Source: Sesamum alatum
Taxonomy: Eukaryota > Streptophyta > Magnoliopsida > Lamiales > Pedaliaceae
Length of the DNA stretch: 64,000 nt
Direction of reading: 5' to 3'
Assembly (NCBI GenBank): GCA_034509735.1
Contig: JACGWO010000003.1
Coordinates: 14,756,001 to 14,820,000 of the forward strand
Shown: piece by piece, positions 53,804 to 64,000 of the stretch
How the letters are laid out: each line of letters starts with the position of its first letter
Numbering within the stretch: position 1 is the first letter of the stretch
The notes under the pieces: generated by a model
The model's input: only the letters and a program-made list of their open reading frames with translations
Database searches by the model: none
What the model was told of the DNA's origin: nothing
Made by a program: the position numbers and the translations under genes

Positions 53804-56036
53804 TGAAAGAATGTGTGTGGATCGGCCCGGGAGATTAACGCGAATAGCGGAAGCGCGAAATAGTGCGTAATAAAAAATTACATAACATAATTAAACGGAA
53901 TTTAAATCATGCATAACATAAATAAACGAATCAAGGGGTGTGCCCTTGATTCTCCCGGGCGTTCGGTGTATCTCATGTTCAATAAAACACAACATGGAGG
54001 CCATAGAATTAGAAACGAAAACCATAATTAAAGAACCTACCCGGTTGTAGTTTTGTCTTCGTTCGGCTACATGCATTGTTCCCCGTTTTGCACCAAGATC
54101 TCAAAGAAGAGACCCTCTAAATCATCTCACTCGCTCCACCGGAAAGCAAACAACTCTTGTGCTAGCAAGAAATTATTTTGGGGAGAAGAGACATCGAGAC
54201 ACGCTATGAATTAACGCAATCAATGTCTCTTATGTTCTTAACTTGCATAAAACAAGAAGAACAAAGTAGTATTCTTGGAGAGTGAAATAAGGATGGACGA
54301 AATTTTGAAAGGAAATTCAGAGATGAGAGTTGTATAGAATACCAGGTGTGAGTGTGTGTTTTTCTTAAGTATTTATAGAAGATGGAATTCCTATTCCTTC
54401 TCAAACTCTTCCAAAGAGACACACTTTGACTAGGATTTTGACCTAGTCAAATCCTAGTCAAATTAGGCTTTGATTAAGTCAAATTAATCATGGCCCTTCA
54501 TCTCATCATTCTCTAGATCAAATCTTGTCCATCCATTTTGATGGGGTTTATGGAATGGGCCTATTTAATTCTAAATTAAATATTCCCATGGACTTTATAT
54601 TAAATCATATTTAATATACTAAGCCCATTAATTAATTAATGGAAAGGACTTATTTAATTCTAAATTAAATAGTCCCATGGACTTTATATTAAATCCTATT
54701 TAATATATCAAGCCCATTAATTAATTCCATAGAATGGGATTATTTAATTCTAAATTAAATAGTCCCATGGACTTTTTATTAAATCCTATTTAATATACCA
54801 AGCCCACTAATTAATTAATTCACCCTTTTAATCTAATTAAAAGGAAAGCCCATGCTTTATAAACTTCATAAATCTAATTTATGAACTCAAGCCCGATTAT
54901 TCCAAATAATCCATCATGGCTTGAATCTCCAAGAAGTATAATTTAATTCCATTAAATTAAACCTTCTCCCGGAATTAATTCCCTTTCATTTGGTGTAGCG
55001 GGTGTGACTCTTTAGGTTCACCTTTCAGCTAGACTTGGACCTACTTCTTGTTATTTCATAACCAAAGTAGTCTGTTACCATGGGTGGCCATCTAGCAACA
55101 GTCCATGGCACTAGAGACTAGGTGAATTTATGGTGTGAACATTTAGGCTCCGAGTTATACGCAGGTGCGGTCCTACCGACGCTCGATACATACGGGTACG
55201 GTCCTACTGTCGCTTGTCTCCCGGCCTTTAGTCTAGGGGTCGGTTCCCATTCTTGACTAGGCAACTATGCATAATGCTCGAGATAGGTTTAACTCGACGT
55301 AGGAAATCCTTTCCCACTACATCAAGTGCTATGGCCATAGACTTTGTGAGTCTAAACCATCTCCGAGCGCATAGGAGATCTTGCTGTCATATCCTTTGAC
55401 AGGGGACAGATCCTATCTTGGAATTCACCGTTCTTACATACTCCGACTGCACTGGACGAGGCTTTATGATGACCATGTGATATAATCGGTCAAATTTCAC
55501 CAGATCCAAGATACAACCTTAGTATGTAGGGGACTGCCGTGATCCTCAAGTCCGAGGACTAATCCCGTACTATCGGAACCGGGAATACGAGTCATACCGA
55601 CCAAGCCCGAGTAGCTTCCATATGACGATTCCCGCGAGTCACCTCAGTCGGCCGCTCCCCAGCAGGCCGACCCACTAACACTGTTTAGACGATCCTCATC
55701 ACCCGTCGATGAAAACACGACAGCAGATGCTTAGTGCAAGTCTCAAATGGATTCTCGATGCCCTGTCTCGAGATTCCTTTAACTTGGAGTGTTTCAGACC
55801 AATTCGGCGAAACTGATTTCATGAACCTACCTCCAAGCGTAGTTCTAATTTCCCGAAATGTTATCTCAATCTGTGGGCGTTTGTTGTAACATCGTAATGA
55901 TGCAAGCAGTAAGTACAACAAACTCATGCCTATGAATCCTTACTACATTCATTAATATAATATTACTTGTTCACAGATTGACGAATGGTTCTCAGAACAG
56001 CCAATACCATTGACTTTCTGGTCACCTATTCTAACA
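53804..56036 (-). repeat. Right (5') LTR of Copia B
   Basis: 2,233 bp; by eye about 55 differences from the LTR at 35,931. It contains the triplication (about 54,553-54,825) and the conserved core (about 55,000-55,135). Confidence 0.93.
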
Positions 56037-56699
56037 GGCTGGGCGGGGTTGGAACTCAATTCTATGTTCACTTAGTTCCACTGCCCATTTTACCATTCTC
56101 CCCGATGCATTTGGACTTGCCAGAATGTGTTTTCGGGGATGGTTGGTTAGCATGACCACTTGGTGTGATTAGAAGTACGGCCTCAGCTTATGGGCTGCCA
56201 TGACCAATGCTAGTGCCAATTTTTCAATTGGGGGATATTTGGGCTCTGCTCCTTGCAATGTCCTGCTCACATAATAGACTGGCTTATGATCCTTTCCTTC
56301 TTCCCTTACCAACACCACACTCACTCCCTCTGCTGAGGCTGCGAGGTATAGGAACAACTGTTCTCCTTGTGCCGGTTTCGTCAATAATGGTGGAGTTGAT
56401 AGATATGCCTTGAGATGATCGAATGCTTCTTGACACTCTTGATTCGAAGAGAAGTCTTCTATCTTTCTCAAAATTTTGAAGAATGGGAGTCCTTTCTCTG
56501 CTCCTTTAGAGATGAACCTATTCAACGCGACCATTCTTCCCGTCAACTTCTGGACCTCCTTCTTTGTTTTTGGCGGCTGCATTTCTTGGATGGCCATTAT
56601 TTTTTCGGGGTTGGCCTCTATCCCTCGATAGGAAATAAGGTAGCCCAAAAATTTTCCTCCCTGGGCCTCGAACGTGCATTTGGACGGATTAAGTTTCAT
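56037..56699 (-). pseudogene. Gypsy C RT end and RNase H-like connection
   Basis: MKLNPSKCTFEAQGGKFLGY then KKEVQKLTGRMVALNRFISK, FDHLKAYLSTPPLLTKPAQG and EGVSVVLVREE … PVYYVSRTLQGAE: the C-terminal part of Ty3/Gypsy RT followed by the RT_RNaseH domain. A CAG to TAG stop at LRPYF precedes the recognisable HQVVMLTNHP and ASGRMVKWAVELSEH. The frame is then cut by Copia B at 56,041. Confidence 0.88.
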
Positions 56700-56753
56700 T
56701 TCCAGTGTTTCGATTATCTCAAAACATTTTTGAAGGTCTTGGATGTGGTCTTT

Positions 56754-57479
56754 TCAGTCGTGACTTTTAACTAACATGTCGTCTATGTGGACTTCCATGT
56801 TTCGTCCTGTCATGCTTCGGAAAGCTTTATTGACCAATCTTTGGTAAGTTGCTCCTGCATTCTTCAATCCGAACGGCATCACCTTGTAGAAAAAGGTGCC
56901 TTGTTCAGTTATATAGCTTGTTTTCTCCTGGTCTTCAGATGCTAGGGCGATCTGGTTATACCCCTGGAATGCGTTAAGAAAACTCATCATTTCATAACCA
57001 GCTGTTGAGTCTACCAGGGCATCAATCCTCGACAAGGGATAGGAATCTTTTGGGCATGCCCTATTCAAATATGTGAAGTCGATGCACCTCCGCCATTTGC
57101 CATTAGTCTTGGGAACCAAGATTAGATTTGCCAACCATTCGGGATATTGCACTGGGCGAATGTCATCTGCTTCTAGCAATTTTTCTATTTCTTATTTTAT
57201 GATTTTATTTCTCTTCTGCCCAAAGCTTCTCTTCTTCTGCTTTACTGGTCGACTCGTTGGGCTGACATTTAAGTGATGGGTCATTACCTCCCGGTTGATT
57301 CCAACTAAATCATGAACACTCCACGTGAAGATTTTTGCATGATTCTGGAGAAATTGGACTAACTCCTTTTCCAGATTAGGTTCCATGGTAGTTCCTATGG
57401 AAGTGGTTTTTTCAGGATCCTCCTCCACAATCTGGACTGACTTTAATTGTTCTACAACTGTTAACCTTTCTTCCTCCAC
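56754..57479 (-). pseudogene. Gypsy C reverse transcriptase, N-terminal part
   Basis: Starts with a connecting region (IFTWSVHDLVGINREVMTHH), a TAA stop near 57,192, then ADDIRPVQYPEWLANLILV, KWRRCIDFTYLNRACPKDSY, MMSFLNAFQGYNQI, VMPFGLKNAGATYQRLVN and VHIDDMLVKS. The catalytic box is HIDD where YVDD/YIDD is usual. A TGA stop (CGA to TGA) follows K-S-H-D. The motifs place it in the Tat lineage of Ty3/Gypsy. Inactive. Confidence 0.88.
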
Positions 57480-57490
57480 TTTTCCCTTCT

Positions 57491-57994
57491 TTGAATGTTG
57501 ATCATATTGCTCTACTGGGAATTGATGGGGAAAAATTCCGTTGTAGTTCTTTTCGTAGTGTTTTCCCTCATTGTTACCTCCTTCTCTTTGAGGGTTTCTC
57601 TATTTTGTTTGAGGATATTTTCATGAGATTCTCGTGCCAAACGACGGTCTCCAATTTCCTCTCCAATTCCTCTATAAGTTGGAAACTTGATTTTCATGAG
57701 GTAAGTTGATACCACTGCTCTAAATGAATTCAGACTTGGGCGTCCTAGGATGATATTGTACGACGACGGAGCATCCACCACTACAAATTTCAACATTCTT
57801 GTGGCTCTGTGTGGGTGCATTCCTATGGAGATTGGTAGCGCCAATTCCTCCCAGTGGTTCTACGCCGCTTCTATTGAAACTGATTAAGGGGCTGTTTACT
57901 TTCGTCAGCATGTTGGCTTCGATCCCCATTTGCGAGAAAGCCATGAGGAAGAGAATGTCTGCTGCGCTTTCACTATCTACCAACACTTTTTTCA
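57491..57994 (-). pseudogene. Gypsy C protease region
   Basis: MKKVLVDSESAADILFLMAF is the retropepsin site; the usual D-S-G reads D-S-E. It is followed by FNRSGVEPLGGIG and, in another frame, FVVVDAPSSYNIILGRPSLN and VVSTYLMKIKFPT, typical of the protease-RT spacer of Gypsy elements. Its N-terminal side is broken by the MITE at 57,995. Confidence 0.8.
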
Positions 57995-58207
57995 TAGGAT
58001 AAATGCAATTTACCCTCTGTGATATAAAAAATGAGCAAAAACCCTCATGTGAAAAAATAATTAGCAAATTACCCCCTGTGATCTTAAAATGAAGCAAATT
58101 ACTCCCCCTGTGTTTTCCCTTGATAGGGGTGTAATTTGCTAATTTTTTTTTCACAGGGGGATTTTTACTCATTTCTTATATCACAGGGGGGAAATTGCAT
58201 TTATCCC
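57995..58207. mobile_element. 213-bp MITE inside Gypsy C, perfect 9-bp duplication
   Basis: Terminal inverted repeats of about 75 bp: the left reads GGATAAATGCAATTTACCCT, the right is its complement (…AAATTGCATTTATCCC), each continued by CTGTGATATAA, AAATGAG and GTGAAAAAA. The 9-bp duplication CTTTTTTCA is perfect (57,986-57,994 and 58,208-58,216), as expected for a Mutator-like MITE. Related copies are at 856 and 4462. Confidence 0.93.
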
Positions 58208-58216
58208 CTTTTTTCA

Positions 58217-58595
58217 CCCAAAAGTGGGAGACTGTAGCAGAGATCACCAATGCGTCATTATGTGGGGGTATTCCTTTCTCTAAGTCTTTCGAGTTGAAAG
58301 TGATTTCTTCTTCTGGTGTCCCCATGTGGACCCCTTCGTCACAAACATTAACTCCTTGTGTGGATGTGGCAGCTCTTACCAGCGCCTTTCTAGCTCTTGC
58401 TGAGTCTCCTCCAGTTGGACCTCCCATGACTACTCTAATTATTCCCGCCGTTGGCAGGTTTTCCTTTCCTTTTTCTCTTCTTTTGGAGCTTTCAGCTTTT
58501 TCATAATCCTCATCCGGTCTTCGAGAAGCCGGTGCCGGTTCTTGTCGTTGGGAGTAGTTTCCCACATATTCTTTCAGGTACCCCCTCTGTATCAA
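58217..58595 (-). pseudogene. Gypsy C gag C-terminus to protease
   Basis: MIQRGYLKEYVGNYSQRQEP, GIIRVVMGGPTGGDSARAR and EKGIPPHNDALVISATVSH: the conserved stretch between the gag zinc-binding region and the protease of Tat-type elements. Just upstream (about 58,600-58,670) a broken frame gives an R-F-H-K-D-R-G-H-N-T-E zinc-knuckle-like string. It ends at the MITE. Confidence 0.8.
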
Positions 58596-59032
58596 CTTCT
58601 CGATTTAATTTTTTAAATAATCCTCCGTATTGTGTCCACGGTCTTTGTGAAATCGACAGTATTCGTCAGATTTAAGCATTTTGGGGTTATCTTCCATTTT
58701 ACGAGGCTATTGAACTATTCCCTGTTGTTCCGCGATATTTAGGATTTCTGCTCTTGGCACCTTAAGGGGGGTGTATTGCGTGAAACCTACTAGGGGCATG
58801 TGGCTTTAGGCTTCTCCCATTCCTTCTGTTCGTGGGTCTTTTCTTTCTCCCTCTTGGTTTTTCATTTTATTGTTTGATTTTGTTTTTGGTCCCATTGCTT
58901 CCTCAATGCGAATGCATTTCTCAGCTCTCTTTAGGAGTTCGTCAATGGTAGTTAGGGGTTTCCCTGCGGTCGATTCTTGGAATCTCCATTTTCATAGTCC
59001 TTGCTGGAGGATGCTTGCCAACAACTCATGAT

Positions 59033-59581
59033 TTACATGGGGCACTTCTGATACTGCCTTAGAAAAAACCTCTGCACGTATTCTCTTAGACCCTTGTGCT
59101 CGCGTGGTACTACTGTGAAGAGATAGGAAATGGTTTTTGGGTATCTCTTATTAATGGAAAAGTGATGTAGGAATCTTTGCGATAACTGTTCAAAATTCTC
59201 GATCGTATGCGTGGACAATTGGTTAAACCACTCCATTGCTTTCCCTGCTAATGTGGTACGAAAGATTTTACAGTATCCCGCATCGCTCAAATCCACCAAA
59301 TCGTCTTTAGCTAAAAACTTATCCAAGTGATCTTCCGGGTCACATGTGCCATTGTATTTTGCCAAATTGGGGATTCGTATACCCTGAGGTAATGCTTCTG
59401 CCAAGATATGCATCGAGAATGGGCTCCTTCTTGCAGGCGCGACAACCAATGGTAGGGGGTTGTATGCAACACCTTGTAGGCAAGAAATATTCTCCCTCTG
59501 AGTGTTGGTGGCTATTCCTTCTCGGACATCATCTCGAGTCCTCTCTCCTGAGTCCTTTCTCCAACTTCCTTCCTTCCTCAA
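59033..59581 (-). pseudogene. Gypsy C gag (capsid region)
   Basis: 182-codon frame with RIPNLAKYNGTCDPEDHLDK, KIFRTTLAGKAMEWFNQL and FEQLSQRFLHHFSIN … LREYVQRFF: the retrotransposon gag domain (Pfam Retrotrans_gag). The downstream frame is shifted at about 59,033. N-terminal gag-like codons in other frames extend to about 59,815 (MIEDVSTRAAERAIFHF), where similarity stops. Confidence 0.88.
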
Positions 59582-59815
59582 GGGATGATAGGGGGAGAAG
59601 CTTGACTGTTCCCTCCCTCTTCCTCTATCATGTCTTGGGGGCCATCCTCCCTCGACTCATTATCCTCGGGGTCGGGGGTATACCGCTACCTCGACAAGGA
59701 GAACGGAGGGAGAAGGCTCTCTTGGGCGATTAGCCATAAAGTGGAATATAGCCCTTTCTGCTGCGCGGGTGGACACATCTTCAATCATCTGCTGTAGGGC
59801 TTCTGGAGTTTATGA

Positions 59816-61255
59816 AGTAAGAATGAAGAAATGAAGCCAAATAAGTGGAAAATACATACAAATTTTGAAGAAGAAAAATACTAAAATAGACTTGCATTTT
59901 TCATTAGATGTACCCACGTCTAGTGCAACGGACAAATCAGTGAAATGTGGAGAAGATGGACGAATTTTCTGGAGCCAAACTGATTCACACATGAATTATA
60001 GTGACGTTGGAGACTTGGAATCTTCCTTTCTTGAGGAGTCTCAATAGGGTTACGAATTTTAATTAAATAGGACTTAGAGTTTTATTAGAAATCTACCCTT
60101 TTAGTGTCTAGGTTTATTGAAAAATTAATTAATATAAATAGAGATGTAATTCAAGAAATGGGAGATCATCTCATATTTTTCTCTCTGCAATTCTTTTTTT
60201 TAGTTCTCTCTTTCTTTTATGTGTTCTCTCGTTAGCATGTTAGGCTAGTTCTTTTAATTCCATCCAAAGATATGGTGAATGTTTGATTTCACATACATTG
60301 TGAGATCTAATTTTGTGATTTTTACTTTCATTCATTTGGGTATTTGTGTTGTTCTCTGCGCTCTTATCACAATTAATTTGATATTTGAATGAGAAGGCCA
60401 ATGTTCATTGTCAAGAACATTTGCTTAGCCAATTAGACTTGTAAATTCGTAATTGTTTGTTTAGTCCAATAACTTGTGGTCACACAACATAGTTCAATAT
60501 GCCATAGTAGTTGATTATGTTGTGGGGAATGCACAATCTAGCTTAAATAAATTCTCGTAGGAATTTATTTGGTAGAATTGAACCTTTCTAGTTCTTAATG
60601 CTGTTGGTAAATTAAATGTTGAGGACTTTCCCATGGTTGTGTACTGATTAGAGAATTAGTCAACGAATGTTTCTTGACTAATGAAAAGGTGAGGTTGTTA
60701 GGTCTTACCAATGCATAACCAATGATTGTTATTGTAGCATCGATGATCAATAGTAGAATCAAGCATGATCCTTGTCTTTAACTGAAAAGCTTTTCCAATA
60801 TTTACTCCCCTCTATATTTATTTTCTAGATTTAGATTTCAACAAAACTCCCACTCGTTTATTTTATTATTGAAGGAATTAATTTAGAAGCAATCCCGTTG
60901 ATTCGACCCTACTAACTACTGTCAAAGTCTTAGTGTAGGAACTATTTTTGGTAGATTCGACACCCATTAATAATAGTATCTTATTCAATATTTGGAGCTA
61001 AAAATGCAACGGGAGTAATCATAATTAATAGACACTTACCCAGTCCCATGCTCAGGCGACATTTGCCAATTTGTGTGCAGGGGAGTATAGTGTGGAGATC
61101 CTTATGGAGCCCACAAGTTAACTCATTTGTGATTTTGGTTTCATTATTTTTGAACTCATCACATTACATCCCATAACTCTAAAAAGTTCACAAAATTAGT
61201 TTCAATCCTTAATTTCGATAAATATCTTATAGAAATAAGCTACTTCAGCTCACAT
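59816..61255 (+). other. LTR-like sequence between Gypsy C and Gypsy F
   Basis: No gene. It has a TATA box (TATAAAT, 60,133-60,139), a C/T-rich segment after it, and near 60,890-60,965 the strings CCCGTTGATTCGACCC and GGTAGATTCGACACCC, which are frequent near the end of plant Gypsy LTRs. It may be a 5' LTR of F, a solo LTR, or both. The boundaries are not resolved. Confidence 0.35.
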
Positions 61256-61260
61256 CAGAA

Positions 61261-61278
61261 TGATGCTGTCTGTGGGAA
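61261..61278 (+). other. Decayed Gypsy primer-binding site of element F
   Basis: TGATGCTGTCTGTGGGAA differs from the Tat-type TGGCGCCGTCTGTGGGAA by three transitions and is followed by CGCAGAACTATG. Confidence 0.5.
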
Positions 61279-61639
61279 CGCAGAACTATGATGTGAGAGC
61301 AATGGAGACCCCCAATAGTGGGCTAGACAAAAAAGAAATGGTGGACGCTGCGCTGACACTCAAGCTCTTCAAGTGGTGTCTGACGCACCTTTGGCTACCA
61401 CCCGAACTAGGGACATATGACCCTATGGTCCCTCGAAGCCATTGTTGGATCCCCCACGCGATAGCACCTCCTTGGACAGGCTGTCCCCGAGGTGACCATT
61501 CAATAGATGATCACTTCAGCAATACAAACACAAGTTGCAATTGTGGCCCCGACACCTCTGGCGCCCCCTTGGCTGAAGTGGCCCCCGCAAATGGTGATGG
61601 AGCTCCCCCTACTCAAAGGACACTAGGACCCCTCTAGGG

Positions 61640-62455
61640 GATCCAGTTCCACTTCCTCAGGTGCTAGAAGAGGCCTACGTTGGGCGGCCCATCTGGAGTT
61701 CCTGCAGAAGGGGTTGCAGCACGTTCGACATTGGGTAATAGGAGTCCCGCTTGAAGAACAAGGAAGTTCCCCTTCGGTGAGGAAGTCATGGCTGATGACC
61801 TCCCCCCCAATTGCCAAACCTCAGCTATAGCAGAGTACGATGGCACTACTGACCTCAAGACACTTGTCTCGATTTGAGAATGTGGCCTCTTTCTCAGATA
61901 CATGGATGGGATCAAATGCCGCGTGTTTGTCACTACCTTCGCTCGAGCGGCCTAACTATGGTTCAACCTTACCAGCAGGATCAGTAGGGAGTTTTTAGGA
62001 TTTCCATTCCTTATTTCTGTACCACTTTGCTAGCAACAAGAAACACCACAAGACCCAAGTCAGCTTATTTACTGTCCACCAGAAGGAGGCCGAGTCTTGA
62101 GGGTTTATTTGTAGCGATTTCATACAACCACTCTGGAGGTTCCCACGGCTAACCCAGGAGGTTAAGCCCAACGCCTTCTCCCAATGGCTTCTCAAAGGGG
62201 ACTTCTTCAAGTCCTTGGTGGAGAAGCCAACCCCAGATTTTGATAGCCTCTTGGCTTGAGTCGAGAATTATATCAACATGGAGGAAGCTCAGGCCTCTAA
62301 GCAGGAAGGACAAGGATATAAGAGGAAAGATACTCGGAAGAGGGAGCCACGAAGAAGGCTAAGGCTAATTTTCAGGATAGGAGACCCCCTTTTCAAAGGG
62401 CCCGCCCTGCGTACACCCCTTTGAATGCTCCCATAACTCAAAACTTATGGGGTAG
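61640..62455 (+). pseudogene. Gypsy F gag fragment, decayed
   Basis: In the plus strand and broken frames: AIAEYDGTTDLKTLV, RVFVTTFARAA … LWFNLTSRISREF, and RVENYINMEEAQASKQEGQG then KRKDTRKREPRR. These match the Tat-type gag order (Y-D-G-T-T-D-P-x-D-H, W-F-N-x-L, Y-I-N-x-E-E-A-Q). Several stops are present. Cut by LTR D at 62,456. It is oriented opposite to Gypsy C. Confidence 0.75.
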
Positions 62456-64000
62456 TGAAGGGAGTGGATCCACTCGGGAGCGTGGCGGTAGCGCGAGAAA
62501 GAGAGAATTATGCAATATTTAAAACAAATAGCATGATAAGATTCGTCCCAAGGGGTGTTCCCTTGGGTGCTCCCGGACGTTCGATATAGGATATGAATAT
62601 ACCATACATTGTATCACATAGGACACATAGAAAATGCATATACGAAAAATACATACGATGAAAAATAAATATTACCTTTGTAGTATTCTTCGTAGGCTGC
62701 TACGAGCTTTGTTCCTTTTTCACCAGATGGACTCGTTCACTAGACCTCAAGGGTAGAAGCCCTACAATGATGTCCACGCCACACTGGGAGAGGTTGCATT
62801 TTCTTGCTAGAGAAAAACAAACCTTTTAGAAGATAAAGAGCAGAAGAACTGTACTATTAATTAGTGTCTTCCTTTGTCTTGCTTTGCTCTTCAATTGATC
62901 ATAGATCAATGATGAAACTAAGGAATAGAGAGAGAGAGGGGCGGCCGAGAGAAAAAGATGATATGTAATCTTCTTCATGTTAAATATGTATATACCTACA
63001 TATATACATAATTAATGAGACTATTGGAATGTAAATTGTGGCCCAGGTTTCATTTTAATTCAATTATAATAAGCCCAGTAATACCTATGAATTAAATCTA
63101 ATTTAACTCAAGGTTCAACTAAATAATGCCCAATAGTCCTTTACTCCAATTGCTAGACTAAGCCCGTAACTCTATTTAATCAATAAATCCTATTTATGAA
63201 TAATCATGGTCTCGATATAATATCGGCCCGTCCATCCAATGGATCATCCCATAAATAATCTAATTATTTATTATCTTCCGGAATTAACTCCAAGTCAATT
63301 CCTTCACCTACTTGGTGATTTGTGTGTGACTCTTTAGGTTCACCCTCAGCTAGACTTGGGCTTGTGTCCAATAGAAGCTCGTCACCATGGGTGGTTGTCT
63401 AGCAACGGTCCATGGCACTAGAGATTAGGTGAATGTTGGCATGAACATTTAGGCTCCCGATTTCGAACGTGTACGGTCCTTCCATCTACCATCTCTCGGC
63501 CTTAGTCTAGGGTATGGAATTGGGCGTCGGTTTCCATTCTGGACTAGGCTATGCTTAATACTCGAGACTACCTTTGCTTCATTGTCTCGATGTAAAGAGC
63601 CTTCCCTGCTCGATCAACCATTGTGGCTACAATTTCAAGCAGCATAAACGCATCTCCGAGTGTATAGGAGGTACGTCTGTCTGCACTGGACAAGGTTTAT
63701 AATGAACATGTCCGTGACATGATCACCCTTCGCTAGATCAAGGATACAACCATTGTGTGCACGTGACTGCTGTGGTTCCTCAAGTCCAAGGACTACTCCC
63801 GTACTATCAGAACCGGGGAACTCCAACCATACCGACCAAGCCTTCAAGGCTCCTACATAACGGTTCCCCACGAGTCAGCTCAGTCGGCTCGACCTCCAGT
63901 TGACCAACCCGCTAAGATCGTATAAACGTCCTATGTCTATCGCTGATGAAACACAACACTCATTCAATGAATACGATACAAAGATGAAGTCTCAATAGGA
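62456..64000 (-). repeat. Copia-type LTR D, truncated by the window end
   Basis: Starts TGAAGGGAGTGGATCCACTC, like LTR A (TGAAGGGCAAACGGATCC), and follows LTR A in order through GGGTGCTC … CGGACGTTCG, the conserved core (63,321-63,434) and CTCAATAGGA at the end. It is a separate, diverged family. It may be a solo LTR or the 3' LTR of an element continuing to the right. Confidence 0.85.

Larger units (their letters stand above)
35931..56036 (-). mobile_element. Copia element B, full length, nested in Gypsy C
   Basis: LTRs at 35,931-38,166 and 53,804-56,036, perfect 5-bp duplication GGCTG on both sides (35,926-35,930 and 56,037-56,041), primer-binding site beside the right LTR and polypurine tract beside the left. 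Transcription runs right to left. The interior is interrupted by Copia E. Its own gag-pol is heavily decayed and shortened, although the LTRs differ by only about 2-3 percent. Confidence 0.95.

Noticed and set aside
1..64000. Search for CRISPR arrays, rRNA and tRNA genes
   Set aside because: None seen. The direct repeats present are LTRs and microsatellites, and the TGGTATCAGAG strings are primer-binding sites, not tRNA genes.

Overview
This 64 kb window is plant nuclear DNA, almost certainly from a dicot. The evidence is one intron-containing host gene, AT-rich intergenic DNA full of MITEs and SINE-like repeats, and about 43 kb of nested LTR retrotransposons whose primer-binding sites match plant initiator tRNA-Met. 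The species cannot be named from sequence alone. No rRNA, tRNA, CRISPR or bacterial-type feature was seen. All identities, divergences and base-composition statements were made by eye.

Left part (1-18,400). The only host gene is a group III patatin-related phospholipase on the minus strand. Exon 1 is 1487-2659, a 1.4 kb intron follows, and exon 2 starts at 88 and leaves the window. Upstream of it lies gene-free AT-rich DNA carrying several MITEs (3132-4233, 4462-4729, about 10143-10583, 11322-11820, 12509-13058, 13075-13504 and 17105-17856), two or three SINE-like repeats, an LTR-like fragment, and two GC-richer islands with clustered TCP-like and E2F-like sites but no visible gene.

Right part (about 18,800-59,800) is a nest of retrotransposons. 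The oldest layer is a decayed Ty3/Gypsy element of Tat type (here 'C') on the minus strand, now in three pieces: 21,749 leftwards, 34,207-35,930 and 56,037-59,815. Beyond the 3' end of its pol lies an oppositely oriented, intron-containing, decayed gene with a Transposase_28-like domain (19,090-20,970). Ty1/Copia element A (21,750-34,206, minus) sits near the end of C's integrase and itself carries a solo LTR of family B (24,091-26,319, 5-bp duplication CTGAC). Copia element B (35,931-56,036, minus, duplication GGCTG) sits in C's RNase H region and has an almost unreadable interior. Copia element E (40,705-50,919, plus, duplication ACCCT) sits in B's gag, has nearly identical LTRs and is the youngest. 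A 213-bp MITE with a perfect 9-bp duplication also interrupts C (57,995-58,207). To the right are an unassigned LTR-like stretch, a second decayed Gypsy fragment F on the plus strand (about 61,261-62,455) and a Copia-type LTR D (62,456 to the window end).

The most interesting signal is in A, B and E. These related Copia elements have leaders of about 1.8-2.3 kb between the primer-binding site and gag. The leaders share a very GC-rich block, two small hairpins whose pairing is kept by compensatory or wobble changes, two copies of an 11-nt palindrome about 80 nt apart, and a TATA-like box about 100 nt before gag (mutated in B). Their LTRs, and that of D, share a conserved core of about 110 nt. 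This looks like a conserved RNA-level or promoter-level control region, perhaps for packaging, dimerisation, translation or a subgenomic gag transcript. Its function is inference.
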